Shown one piece after another: positions 44,537 through 55,871 of a DNA stretch of 64,000 bases. The notes under the pieces are model-generated. The model ran no database searches and was not told the DNA's origin. It saw only the letters and a list, made by a program, of their open reading frames with translations. The first letter of the stretch is position 1; each line of letters starts with the position of its first letter. The translations under genes and the position numbers were made by a program. The DNA is taken from positions 1 through 64,000 of the forward strand of contig JAOBSW010000689.1 in assembly GCA_026214975.1 (NCBI GenBank). The letters run 5' to 3'. Source of the DNA: Gentiana macrophylla. Taxonomy: Eukaryota > Streptophyta > Magnoliopsida > Gentianales > Gentianaceae.

Positions 44537-47500
44537 TACATCTCATGCAGAAGATTGCAAAACCACTGAAGTTCGGCGGCGGTTTTACAAAGAGTCTTGT
44601 ACTCGGCCTCAGTGCTACTCTTTGAAACCGTCAAGTGTTGCTTACTAAGCCAACTAATGAGATTCTCACCAAGGAAAACACAGTATGCACCAATAGATCG
44701 GCGATTATCACTGTCAACGGCCTAATCAGAGTCAGAATAAACTTAGAACAAAACAGAGGACCGGCGGGAGAAGAAGAGACCATATGATATGGTATGCTTA
44801 AGATAACGAATGATACGTTTAACGGCTACCTAGTGAGTTTCGGTAGGCGAATGCATCTACTTACTAACCTTGTGGGTCGCGAAGGCAACATTAGGCCGAG
44901 TAAAACTAAGATACTGTAGACCGCCAACAATAGTACGGTAACGTGATGTGTCGGCATAGGGAGGGCCGTCGTCAAGAGTAAGACGGGCAGAGGCCGACAT
45001 AGGTGTCTGATAAGGTTTGGTCATGTCCAGAGAGGCATGCTGCATAAGATGAAAGATACACTTACGCTGAGTGAGGAACATCCCGTCGGAGGTAGGAAGC
45101 AACACAATGCCCAAAAAATATGACAGAGATCCAAGGTCCTTAACCAGAGAGTGCTGACAAAGATAAGACATAACCTGCTCAACAAGAGAAGACAATGAGC
45201 CAGTGATAGTAACATCATCCACATAAATCAGAATATAAACACGAGCACCATTACGAGAATAAATATATAAGGAGGTTTTGGCTTTGGAACCGACAAAGCC
45301 CAACTGAGTCAAGACAGCGGTAAAACGAGAGAACCAAGCATGAGGAACCTGACAAAAGCCATAAAGGCTGCAGAAAAGATGGAAAACATAATCCGGATAA
45401 TCTGCAGGGTGAACAAATCCATGGGGTTGCTGCAGATTAACGGGCTCAGATAAATGCCCATGGAGAAAGGCATTATGAATATCTACCCGGTGAAGCGACC
45501 AACCCTACGAAATGGCAAGGGACAGAAGAAGATGAATAGTGACCGGTTTGACAAACAAACTAAATGTTTCAGTGAAATCAACCCGTTCGGCCTGATGAAA
45601 ACCTTTGGCCACAAGGCGAGCCTTGTGACGCTCAAAACACCCAACATGTTTAGTGCAATATACCCATTTATTTCTGACAATATTAATATGAGGATGCGGA
45701 GGAACAAGATCTCAGGTCTGGTTGCTCAACAATGCGTCAATTTTCTCTCACGTAGCATTATGCCAATTCAGGTGTTTGGAGGCTTCAGTATAAGAAGTAG
45801 GGTCCAGGGAGTCTGTAGAAGCAACAAGGGCTTTAGAAGCGGGTAGTGAGATAATGTCAGTGAGAGATAAGTTTGAGGAGTTGGTTTTGGTTCGAGTTAC
45901 CATTGTATGAGTGAGAGCAGGTGGGGAAAGAGACGAGTCTGGAGAGGCCGAGGCCGAAGTGGATGCAAGGTCTGTAGAAGCAACAAGGGCTTTAGGAAGC
46001 GGGTAGCAGATAATGTCAGGCTGAGAGATAAGTTTGAGGGAGTTGGTTTTGGTTCGAGTTACCATTGTATGAGTGAGAAGCGAGAGTGGGGAAAGAGACG
46101 AGTCTGGAGAGGGCCGAGGCGAAGTGGGCGCAAAGGAGGTTTGTGAAAAGGTTCGAGAGCAGGAGCAAGATCCGGAGGGGATGGGGCCGGGTTGGAGGGA
46201 GCCAGAATGGTAGGTTGATTTGGCGGAGGTGGTGGAAGACAGGAAGAGGGACAATGAAATTATCATGAGTGGTTTGGTGGGCGAAGGTGTATACGGGAAG
46301 ACGGATTCATCGAAAAGCACATGGCGAGCAATAAAAATACGGCCAGAGGCAAGGTCCAGGCATTTGTAACCATGGTGGGAAGGACTATAGCCGAGAAAGA
46401 TGCATGTTTTGGAGTGGAAATCAGTTTTATGATGGTTGTAGGGACGGAGATAGAGCCAGCATACACAGCCAAAGACACGAAAGAATGTATAGTCAGGGGA
46501 CCGATGGTGAACCATTTCAAAGGGAGACTTATCCTTGAGGACTTTGGTAGGAAGTCGGTTGATGATATAAGTGGCGGTGATGAAAGAATCCTCCTAATAT
46601 GGGAGTGGAAGGTTAGATTGGGCAAGAAAGGATATGCCGACCTCAACAATTTGGCGGTGTCGGTGCTCAATGGCACAACTTGTTCATGGGTGTGGGGATA
46701 GGAAAGGCTATACCGGATGCCAAGAGAGTTAAGAAGAGTAGAAACGCGACGGTACTCACCACCCCAATCAGTTTTGATGGATTTCAGTCTGGTATTAAAC
46801 TGGCGTTCAATCATAGCAAGAAAATCAGGAAAGATAGTTTCAACGTCAGATTTATGTTTCAGGGGATTGAGCCAGAGGTACTTTGTGAAGTCATCTAGAA
46901 AGCTGAAATAATAACGGGAACCGTAAATCGATGGTTCAGAACTGGGGCCCCAAACATCAAAGTAGATCAGGTCCGAAGGAGCAGTAGAGGTGAACTTAGA
47001 AGTGTATAACGGGAAGCAGTGACTTTTAGCCAACTGACACGGGGCACAGACAGAAGGCAACGGCTTAGTAGGAGTGAATGTAGGAATACATTTTAAGGCT
47101 TGACAGAGTGTGAAATAAGAACAATGACCAAGACGCTGATGCCATGTGGTGGAGGCCAGGTCTTTAGCAAGAGCAGGGGGAGGGTGAACTGGGGTGGAGA
47201 AGTGATATAGACCATCTTTTACCAATTCTCTAAGGTGGGTGTGACCGTAGTAATCTTTGACAAGGAAGTAAGACCCATGAAATTCAAAATATACAGTATT
47301 TTCGAAGAAAATTTATGTGCAGATAGAAGGTTTCTGGTGATGGAAGGCGTAACACGAATATTAGATAAATGAAATGACTGGGAAGGGGAATTTAGAGAAG
47401 AAGAAGCGTAATGAGTAATAAGTAAACCTGAACCATCGCCTACATGAACATGGTTGGGCCCGGCATACGGTGTAGACAAAAGTGTGAGATGGCGATGATC

Positions 47501-47806
47501 CCGAGTGAGATGATGAGTGGCCCCTATATCCACAATCCAATCAGGGTCAGTAGGTGGGGAAGCCTCATGTAGCTAAGGCGACCAAGGTGGAGAAAGACAA
47601 GAGACCGGTGGGTGGGAGTACGCATATCGAAGACAAGTTGTGGCCGTATGGCCTGTTTCGGCACAAATTTTGCACGTGGGGAACTGTTGACCATAAGGGA
47701 CGCCAGAATATTGAGGATGAGGGTTGCCACAACCATGGCCTCGCCCCAGGCCTCGAGAAGAATTCGAATCATAGCCACGGTTTGGAAAGTAGAAGCCGAC
47801 ATATTT
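44537..47806 (-). pseudogene. pol: C4 pol (zinc knuckle to RNase H), broken
   Basis: Minus strand, from 47806 downwards. Zinc knuckle CKICAETGHTATTC (about 47683-47642). Protease site VDIGATHHLT (about 47533): the catalytic D-S-G is D-I-G. GAG-pre-integrase WHQRLGHCSYF; integrase YFDVWGPSSEPS (Asp), IKTDWGGEY (Asp) and FRVFGCVCW. A Ser/Pro-rich linker contains an internal duplication (45811-46119). RT: KWVYCTKHV, HNAFLHGHL, IYVDDVTITG (about 45235-45206). RNase H: YSDSD, STEAEYKTL, then the LTR. Stops and frame changes near 47575, 46660, 45745, 45310 and 44857. Confidence 0.88.
45811..46119 (-). repeat. Tandem duplication in C4 integrase-RT linker
   Basis: Copies 45811-45951 and 45970-46119 share GTCTGTAGAAGCAACAAGGG, GAGTTGGTTTTGGTTCGAGT and ACGAGTCTGGAGAG. 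The peptide THTMVTRTKTNS occurs twice. The copies differ by several single-base indels. Confidence 0.85.
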
Positions 47807-48277
47807 AAAAAAGAAGGGGCTGCAGAACGTTTTTTTGGGGTTTGAAGAGAAGTAATATATTGTGATGCAAAGTGAAGTAGAAGAGCGAGGGAACTGCAGA
47901 GGGCAGATAATAATGTATTTTTTAAAATATTTTTTTTTTTGAGATCAGGAAGAGCCGATTGTGAGAAGGAAGATTTTTTTTTTTTTTTTTGGTTTGTTTC
48001 AAGCAGCCGATCAGGAAGCTTTGATGGCCTGATTCAAGGATTGTCTTTCCAACTTCGATTTTACAAACACAGTTGGGGCGAGGGCTTGTTGGGAAGGTTG
48101 ATCGGACTTGAGGTGCAAGTGTACAGGCTGGCCGGAGGAGACAAGGCTGCCGGAGAAGGAGACCCACATATGAACTTTTTTTCGAATTTTTTATTTTTTT
48201 TTTCTTTTATTTTTTGGGTGAAGGGTTAGGGTTAGGGTTTAGGGAGAAATTGACATAACGAGAGAGAAAATTGAGTC
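47807..48277 (-). other. C4 leader and Gag-deletion region
   Basis: Where Gag should be, there are about 470 bp of non-coding sequence with T homopolymers (47930-47940, 47977-47990, 48190-48200). A telomere-like motif is at 48216-48244. No Gag domain found in any frame. Confidence 0.55.
48216..48244 (-). promoter_or_regulatory. Telomere-repeat-like motif in C4 leader
   Basis: Minus strand: CCCTAAACCCTAACCCTAAC followed by CCTT, about 35-60 nt after the PBS. Includes AAACCCTAA, the plant telo-box. Four repeat units only, so an origin from a chromosome end is not implied. Confidence 0.6.
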
Positions 48278-48288
48278 GCTCTGATACA
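48278..48288 (-). other. C4 primer-binding site, variant
   Basis: Complement reads TGTATCAGAGC, one base shorter than the standard iMet site TGGTATCAGAGC. Confidence 0.75.
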
Positions 48289-48566
48289 CACCCAAAAAAT
48301 AAGAAGAAAAAAACATATTTTACTCTTATACAGAGCCCGACTCCATCTGAGGTTTTTTTTTTCTTTTTTTTATATATAATTATTATCATATGCACAATTT
48401 TCTATCTTGTATTGGCTTTGTGAAAGAATATTTCTTTCAGAATAATTTTTGCATAGATGCGTACAAGTGCATCTTGTTTGTAATTAAAAACAAGGAGGGA
48501 ATATTTGTCATTCCTGTTGGCATATGTAGGTTTTTACATTCGCATATGTACATGTCCAGTCTAACA
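48289..48566 (-). repeat. C4 5' LTR
   Basis: On the minus strand starts TGTTAGACTGGACATG and ends near TTTTTTGGGTG before the PBS. Homologous to 44247-44536 with a number of differences, so the element is old. Confidence 0.8.
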
Positions 48567-49700
48567 TTGCATTGTTTGGCATGTGACGATGCTGAAAATC
48601 GTCGGGTATCAATCTGGATCGTTTAATCTAGGGTAATATGAACGAGGGATGGATTTTTGGGTGGATTTAAACTGAGATTGAGAGTTCATCTCTCAATTTG
48701 CCTACGTTACCTATTGATTATTCTGGAATCAAGTCTCCGTAGTTCCTTTGGGATCGTTTATATAGAGGACGTCTCATCCAAAGCCTTATCCTGCAAGGAT
48801 TCTAATTCTTAGTCCCTAAGGATTATTACGTGTATATCTCTATAATTTTGGAGATAATTATGGATATTTTGATTACTGGATCATAGTCTTAATGACTTGA
48901 GAATCTTTCCATGTTTATCCCATTATATAGGAACATGTTCACATATCACATAAAGGAAGCTATCAACCGTCCTGCGGCAAGCTTCTGTGGTCGTCTCGAC
49001 CCTCTCGGCTCTACCATTCTTCTGTCATGACCGACCCGTCCTGCGGGGGTCTGCTCGGAAGCGGTTTAGACCCGCATTATAACTTATTGCATGGCACCTG
49101 GCCGACCTACGTCGAGCCCCTCCAGGCCGACTCGGCCCTTACTACGTAGACCCAAGCTTCCCAGCAACCTATCCGACCTGTGGTGATGTTTGTTCGGAAG
49201 AGCGGGTAAGACCTCCCACCTAGGGTTCATGTCTACCCTTAGGCATAAAATGGGGCTCCTGGCCCTTAATGTTGCAGTTTCTTTGTCTTCATTTATTATT
49301 TGATCAATCAGAAGATGACACGTGGTGAGGCTGGGTTCGACCCTCGTCATAAGCCCCCCAATCTGGCTGAACTACTCGTTGTGAGGTCGGATCTGTTAGA
49401 GGTGCTGCTCGGCTACTGTCATCTAGATTTGTATAATTGGTAATGACCCACTTTGCAAGGTGGCAGAGTTACTATTATGACGTAGTCTGAAGTTGAACGA
49501 TTTTTTAGAACGTGTTTGGGGCTTTATAACTCCCGACGAATTAGTTGTCCGATCAACAGTTGGTTGATGCTGGATTTAAGGCCATGGCTATGTAAGTTCA
49601 TATTTTCCATCTGAGTTTTGTATTTCAACTTGATAATGATTCTCATGTTTGCTGCTTCGTTATGCATGGAAACTGGATTGGCTAGGATGTTTTTAGAAGA
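48567..49700 (+). other. Unclassified stretch, probably retroelement LTR or leader
   Basis: No coding sequence. GC-rich patches (CGTCCTGCGG at about 48969, CGTCCTGCGGGGGTCTGCTC at 49037) use the same words as the minisatellite at 50240-52480, suggesting one element spans both. No PBS, PPT or paired LTR was found. Confidence 0.4.
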
Positions 49701-50165
49701 TTGGCTAAGTCTTCTGCCTTCCAAATGAATCTGGAAAAGAAGGTTGCCGACCTGTGTGCAGATCGAGAAAGGTTAAGGGCTCTGTTAAGTCGAAAGACAA
49801 AGGTAGAGGCTCTCAAGGAGCAACTCAGGGCTCAGCCTCCTGAGCAAAAGGCTAGAGAAGACAAGTATGATGCTAGTCTTTAAGCTGTTGAGGACCAGCT
49901 TTTTGCAGAGAAAACTGAGTTGGACCAAGCCATGGCGAAGGTCCGTACTGAGAAGAATGAGCCAGAAGCTGTTGTTCCAGGTCGGATTACTAGAGCCATC
50001 CAGGAATACAAGGCTTCATATAAGTCTACGAGTCAGTTTGCTGACCTTGCTATGGATGGCCTGTCCATCCATGCTTTCTATAAGCCTGGGATGGGTACAA
50101 TCTCTGACAAGTGTTTGAAAGAGTTCAAAGAAGGGGTGGACATTGCGTCCAAATGCCCTCGCTAA
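49701..50165 (+). pseudogene. Coiled-coil protein fragment of an unclassified retroelement
   Basis: One frame, 155 codons, broken by a single TAA at 49881-49883. The N-terminal half is charged and helical (LEKKVADLCADRERLRALL, VEALKEQLRA), predicted coiled coil by heptad reading; after the stop it continues EDQLFAEKTELDQAMAKVR and ends FKEGVDIASKCPR. There is no good ATG start; the ORF opens at TTG, so the N-terminus is probably missing. I do not recognise a named domain. Coiled-coil ORFs of this style occur in plant gypsy-type elements. Confidence 0.45.
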
Positions 50166-50239
50166 GCTGCAAACCTCTCATAAATATTTTTGCAATATCT
50201 TATTAAGTTCTCTTGGTTGTTGCAAACTTGCTGTGTCTT

Positions 50240-51600
50240 TCTTACAGTGCTCATTTCATTGTCTGTCCTGCAGACTTAATTAATTGGGTCTGACTTGTAG
50301 ACTAAATTTTTTGGAGTATGCTTAGACAGGCTTAATTTTATGGAGTCTGCTCAGGCAGACGTAATTTTTGGAAGTTGGATCGGGCAGACTTAATTTTCTG
50401 GAGTCTGCTTAGGCACACATAATTTCTTGGAGTCTGCTCAGGCAAACTTAAATTTTTATTTCTTTTTTTGAGTCTGACCTGCAGTGTTAGTATTTTTTAG
50501 TCTCAGGTAGATTTAATTTTTTGAGTCTGACTTGCAGACTTAATAAATTTGACCGAGTCCGATCCGTGGAGCTATGTTGGTCTGTCCTGCAGACAATTTT
50601 GACTGAGTCAGACCTACAAATCTCATGTTTCTGTCCGTCCCGCGGACTTAAATGAGTTGGTCCTTTACCAATGTTTGAGCCTGACTTGCGGAGCTCAGTT
50701 CGATGAGTCTGACCAGCAAACATTATGGAGTCCAACATGCGGAACTCAATCTTTGGAGTCCGACCTATGGACTTAATAGGTTTGTCCCTTGCAAAATTAC
50801 CGAGTCTGACCTGCATAGCTCATGTGGTGAGTCTGACCTGCAGATCTCAGTTAGTCCGTCCTGCAGACTTAATAAAATTTGCTGACATATGTTTGCTGAG
50901 TCCGGCTGGTGGAGCTCAGATGTCAGTTTTATTGATTTGAGCGGAGTCCGTTCTTTAGAGCTCGGCTTGTCTGTCTTGCATACTTAATGTTTTTGCTGAC
51001 ATATGTTTGCCGAGTCTGACCGGCGGATCTCAGATGCCAGTTTTAATGATTTGAGCAGAGACCGTTCTTCGGAGCTTGGTTGTCTGTCTTGCAGACTTAA
51101 TGTTTTTGCTGACATATGTTTGATGAGTCCGACTGGCGGAGATCAGATGTCAGTTTTAATGATTTGACCGGAGTCCGTTCTTTGGAGCTCGGGTTGTCTG
51201 TCTTGCAGACTTAATTTTTTGGAGTCTGCTCAGGCAGACTTATTTTTTTGGGGTCTTCTCTGGCAAACTTAATTTCTTGGGGTTTGCTCAGGAAGACTCA
51301 ATTTTTTGGAGTCTGCTCAGGCAGACTTAATTTTGGGTCCGCTCAGTGGACTTAATTTCTTAAGTCCGCTTTCGGCTAGACTCAAGTTTTGGAGTCGACT
51401 GCACACTTAATTTTTTGTGAGTGTCAAGTAGACATCGTTTTCTTTTGGGTCTGGCCTGCAGACTTTATTATTTGGAGTCTGTTTAGGCCGACTTGATTAT
51501 TTGGGGACTACTCAGGCAGACTTTATTATTTGGGGTCTCCTTAGGCAGACTTTATTTTTTGAACTCTGACCAGCAGACTTAGTTTTTTTGTCATATAAAA
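50240..51600 (+). repeat. Degenerate minisatellite, GTCTG-CAGAC type
   Basis: About 30 irregular units of 30-45 bp with the word pattern GAGTCTGCTCAGGCAGACTTAATT. Most units contain a short inverted repeat (GTCTGC-TCAG-GCAGAC, or GTCCG/CGGAC). Followed by non-repetitive sequence at 51600-51820. Confidence 0.8.
50879..51220 (+). repeat. Three tandem copies of a 113-bp unit
   Basis: Copies begin near 50879, 50992 and 51106 with TTGCTGACATATGTTTG, then GAGTC.GRC.GG, CAGATG.CAGTTTTA, and GTCTGTCTTGCAGACTTAAT. This is a higher-order unit inside the larger minisatellite. Confidence 0.8.
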
Positions 51601-51889
51601 AATTGTATAAGTACAAAAATTATAGAATATGAATTTTTTTGCAACTTACCTTGCTTTTCCGGGTATTTTCCTTGCAAATTTTTTGGCTTTCTGCTCATTT
51701 GATCTGCTCTTCCAGCCCTCCACTATGCCATGCAATAACTTAATAGTTTTTGGATGGCATACTCATTTTAAAGCATTTGCCTTAGCTTTTTTTTTTCTTT
51801 GATGCTCCGATGTCCATCCTGCGGATTTAAATAGTTTATCCTTTGTAAACTTTATAGAGTCTGACATGCAGAGCTCGGTTGGTCCGTCC

Positions 51890-52480
51890 TGCGGACTTAA
51901 TTATTTCATTCTTTGTGAACTTAGAGCCTAACCTGCAGAGCTCAGTTGGTCCGTCCTGCAGACTTAATTAGTTCATCATTTGTGAACTTAGAGCCTGACC
52001 TATAGAACTCGGTTGCTCCTTCTTGCGGACTTAATTAGTTCATCATTTGTGAACTTAGAGCCTGACCTGCAGAGCTCGGTTGGTCCATCATTCGGACTTA
52101 ATTAGTTCATCCATTGTGAACATAGAACCTGACCTGCAGAGCTCGGTTGGTTCATCTTGCGGACTTAATTAGTTCATCATTGTGAACTTAGAGCCTGACC
52201 TGCAGAGCTCGGTTGGTCCGTTCTGCGGACTTAATTAGTTCATCCATTATGAACTTAGAGCCTGAACTGCAGAGCTCGGTTGGTCCGTCCTATGGACTTA
52301 ATTAGTTCATCCTTTGTGAACTTAGAGCCTGACCTGCAGAGCTCGGTTGGTCCGTCCTACGGACTTAATTAGTTCATCCTTTGTGAACTTTGAGCCTGAC
52401 CTGCAGAGCTCGGTTGGTCCGTCCTGCGGACTTAATTAGTTCATCCTTTATGAACTTAAAGTCTGACCTGCAGAGCTCAG
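51890..52480 (+). repeat. 67-bp tandem repeat, about nine copies
   Basis: GTTCAT starts at 51971, 52038, 52105, 52172, 52238, 52305, 52372 and 52439, a period of 67 bp, with one more degenerate copy before. Each unit has two small inverted repeats: GTTCA...TGAAC and GTCCG...CGGAC, plus CTGACCTGCAGAGCTCGGTT. Confidence 0.9.
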
Positions 52481-52623
52481 AAGTTATGTTGAGTCCGAAG
52501 ATGATGCTGAGATGAGCTCGGTCTTATAGAATATGATGCCGAGCCGAGCTCGGTCATATAGAAGATTTGCTCAAAGGAGAGCTCCAAATATGTTGGAAAT
52601 AAAATTTTAGTTTTGATGATGAT

Positions 52624-54340
52624 TGTTGCGGAGATTTTGCATCAATAACAAAAGAAAATTTATAAACCTATACTTAACATGCAAACTAACTCCTAACCGA
52701 CCAAATATCGGGTAGTTGATAGCATAGTAGGGTAAGTACAGGGTCGATCCACAGGGAAAAGGGCTGAAGGATCTAATCTCACTAATTCTCTCAATTGCTA
52801 CTCAGAAAACGGAAGACAAAACGTAAAAACAGAAAAATAATTCAAATAATCTAACCTAAGAAATAAAATAAACAAACTAATCTAAGACATGGGAACAACC
52901 AATATACAAACCTACGTGATCTCAATCCTGGTTCAATTCATGATTTTAATTCAGTTTGTGGTTTCACCTTTTCACGAGATATAAACCCCTAATTCCTTAG
53001 TGAATTTATTCTCAAGCTACGGATTCCTAATTCCTTAGTAAATCCAATTTATCGATCTCTCATCTTCCGAATGTTGAGACTGATTTTCAATACAAAACTC
53101 GGTGTAGATTCAGGTTAACTTCCGTATTTTAGAACCTAACAACCTAGATAATTAACCGATTAATCTGTCACTAATTAACGGCTAAAAATCTCATCTTTCT
53201 ATGGTGATCTAGTTTACTCAACTTCCGTATGTTGTAAACTTATCAATTAGCAAACAGTCTTCCGATATAATTCACATAATAGCATCATAGTCGCATGGAA
53301 AAGATACAAAACGAATTAAAGATCACAAAAGTAAATAAAGGACTGAATTAATTGAAAAGAGATCAAACTCACATAGTTTTGCACAAAGGTTGAACACCAT
53401 GAATCGACTAACGAAAATAACGGAAAAAACTACATCTAATCTAACCCCAGGTCACCCGAGCACAAGGCTCGGGTGACCTGCCTTGGAGCTTCAAGAAGGC
53501 TGTTGCTACTGTGAATTGCCGCAGGAAATATGTGTATGAATTATTGGCCTCCATAGGGTTTTGAAGCTGCTGCTTTTATAAGAAGTAATGTCGGCTAGAT
53601 GAATAATAAAATTGCGGCTGGAAGAATCCTTATTTAATTAGGATATTGAATATGTCGGCTGAAATAATAAAACAAAGTCGGTGGCTGCACTATCCTTTTG
53701 AAGATATTTATTGGAATAAAACTTCTAAAATTCATATCTTGAGTTGTAGACCTCCAAAAATTGTGATCCGAATGTCATAATTAAGCCCTCGGGAAACTCT
53801 ACAACTTTCATTAAGGACTCTTCTTCAGAAAACGCCTTTTTGACTAGCCCGTCGTATCCCGAGTATATTTCGGAATTTTCCAATACCACAGCATCATTAT
53901 CCAAACTTGTAACGCTCATATCTCTAAGGGCCTCGTAAGTCGGAATGAAGTGATTCAAAATCCTGTAGAATCCTCTCTTCAAACACTACAACTCTTCTCT
54001 TGAGGTCGAGAGTCAAATCAGTGTATATCATATCAAGAACTGCGTCGGAAGTTCGGCTGCTTGAATGCTTCATTCCAAGCTTTATCTCCATCTTTATCCT
54101 CTTCCAAGTCAAAAATATGTATCTACATTGCATCCAAACACCACAAAAACGTAACAATATCCAAAACCATATAAAACAATCAAATAATCGTATAAATTGA
54201 TACGTTTTCATATTTAACTCTTTAAATCACCATTCACTCAATATTTCACTATAAACCTCAAATTCTATGAAAATCATACGTATATGGGGAAATTGATATA
54301 GAAAATATATGTAAAAATCACTATAAATCAGCCCTTAACA
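52624..54340 (-). repeat. Q 3' LTR (1717 bp)
   Basis: TGTTGCGGAG to CCCTTAACA. The two reading frames on its minus strand (about 80-100 codons) also occur in the other LTR copy but resemble no protein; they are taken as chance ORFs. A GC-rich palindrome pair AGGTCACCCGAGC...GCTCGGGTGACCT lies at 53450-53481. Confidence 0.93.
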
Positions 54341-54380
54341 ACACCCCCACACTTAAACTTTTGCTCGTCCTCGAGTAAAA
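54341..54380 (-). promoter_or_regulatory. Q terminal hairpin and polypurine tract
   Basis: Minus strand: TTTTACTCG-AGGA-CGAGCAAAA (one G-T pair), GTT, then TAAGTGTGGGGGTGT next to the U3 start. Confidence 0.82.
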
Positions 54381-55445
54381 CAGAACAAAGTCAAGCTCGA
54401 GACAAATAAACATCTATACAAATATTAAGTATATTCAATAACTTAGAAGTTCACCCGTGTAGTGTGTGCATAGCCATAATAAACTTCCACTAAGTTCCAC
54501 AATTTGAAAGTTATTCAAACCAAAACTAGCCCGGTTTCCCATCTAAGTTAGAAATATTCAAAAATTATAACAGGCACTTTACAAAACATACATATCCCAA
54601 AAAGAAATAGTAGAGAATATCTAAAACATTTCTGACAAACTCAGAGGATAATCCCTACAACATATCTTTCAGTTTATACTGGGGATAAGATTAACGATAA
54701 CTAAGTCCTTCAACTTATTCAACATGATATATCTCAATTTTTTTCACTTTTTTCACACTTTTCTAACACACATCAGAATAAGCTTTTGCCCTCATAGCAG
54801 AATAGGACATTTCAAGATAATCCCCTACCTTACTCCAATCATAAGGCGACTATAAACCGGTATGCCGTGAGCTTTGGTCATCATAGTGGAATAGGACATA
54901 CGTGGTACACCCTACCTCACTCAAATCATAAACCGACTTCCGACACACACAATTACAATTATGTTTACTTAGAGATTTACAATTTGGCGGTGGAAAAGAT
55001 TATTTTCTAGTAGCACAGCACCATCGAGCATAACACCTCAAGTAAACAATTTACTACTATTGCAAAGACTTAATCACGTTTCACTTATCACATTCAAACT
55101 TATAGATATTCACAGTATGTCATACTTTAATCCTAGAATACAAACTACTAAACTTCTCAAGAATTGTACATAAGCAAAGAAACATGCTATAATCATCAAA
55201 AATCTCCAACTAAAATGGGGTAGGCTTTCAACATTTAGCTCATCATTTACTATGGCTCGTGAAAAAGAGTGTCGGGTGAAACAACTAAAATTACTAAATA
55301 TACAGAATATAGCAAAAATGATATAAACTCAAGCAAAGATATGCTTTGTCTACTCGGGATATAACAAAAAATTTGAAAAATTTAGCACTTTTCATAGAAA
55401 TATAATAGATTAAGCAAATGAACGTAGATACATAAACCATCTATC

Positions 55446-55484
55446 CCTTCCCCCACACTTAGATTGCAACATGTCCTCATGTTG
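55446..55484 (-). promoter_or_regulatory. Q internal hairpin-PPT module
   Basis: Minus strand: CAACATG-AGGA-CATGTTG (7-bp stem, 55484-55467), CAATC, then TAAGTGTGGGGGAAGG. Confidence 0.72.
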
Positions 55485-55871
55485 TACAGAAATAATAAAT
55501 TAGAGAACTTAGGCGATTGGATCTTGGCAGTGCGGAGGAACCAACAAGAACCAGGATTGCTTGCATAGCTCGATGAGGCGTGGAGCATCACGGGACAAGC
55601 TGAATACATCGTGAAAGTGCACAATAGCTATCAAAAATATCCTGAGACTTGATCGGATTGCAAAAAAGAGTCTACGGGGAAAAGATTAGACTACATATAT
55701 AAAGCACATAAGGAAAAGAATTTATAGAGATATTCAAATTTTGCTCATATAAAGATGGAATACATATACATGAAAATATCACAAACTCGTGGGCTAGGTG
55801 CAACTATATGAAAATGTACTACAATGCAAACTACATGAAAAAATCCCAAGAAAATAAAATAAAAAAAAGAG

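Larger units (their letters stand above)
44247..48566 (-). mobile_element. C4: Ty1/copia element, minus strand, Gag largely deleted
   Basis: Flanking repeats 44247-44536 and 48289-48566 (homologous LTRs of about 280-290 bp) with PBS complement at 48278-48288. Internal order on the minus strand: leader with telomere-like motif, zinc knuckle, protease, integrase, RT, truncated RNase H. RNase H stops at the 3' LTR without a PPT, and most of Gag is absent. Flanks do not show a clear 5-bp duplication, so ends may be damaged. Confidence 0.85.

Noticed and set aside
50240..52480. Regular repeats resembling a CRISPR array.
   Set aside because: Units are adjacent and degenerate without unique spacers, and this is plant DNA.
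53725..54211. Minus-strand ORFs of 85-95 codons, present in both Q LTRs, as a possible small protein.
   Set aside because: Being in both LTR copies only reflects LTR identity; one copy has a small indel that changes the frame, and no domain or good start context is seen.
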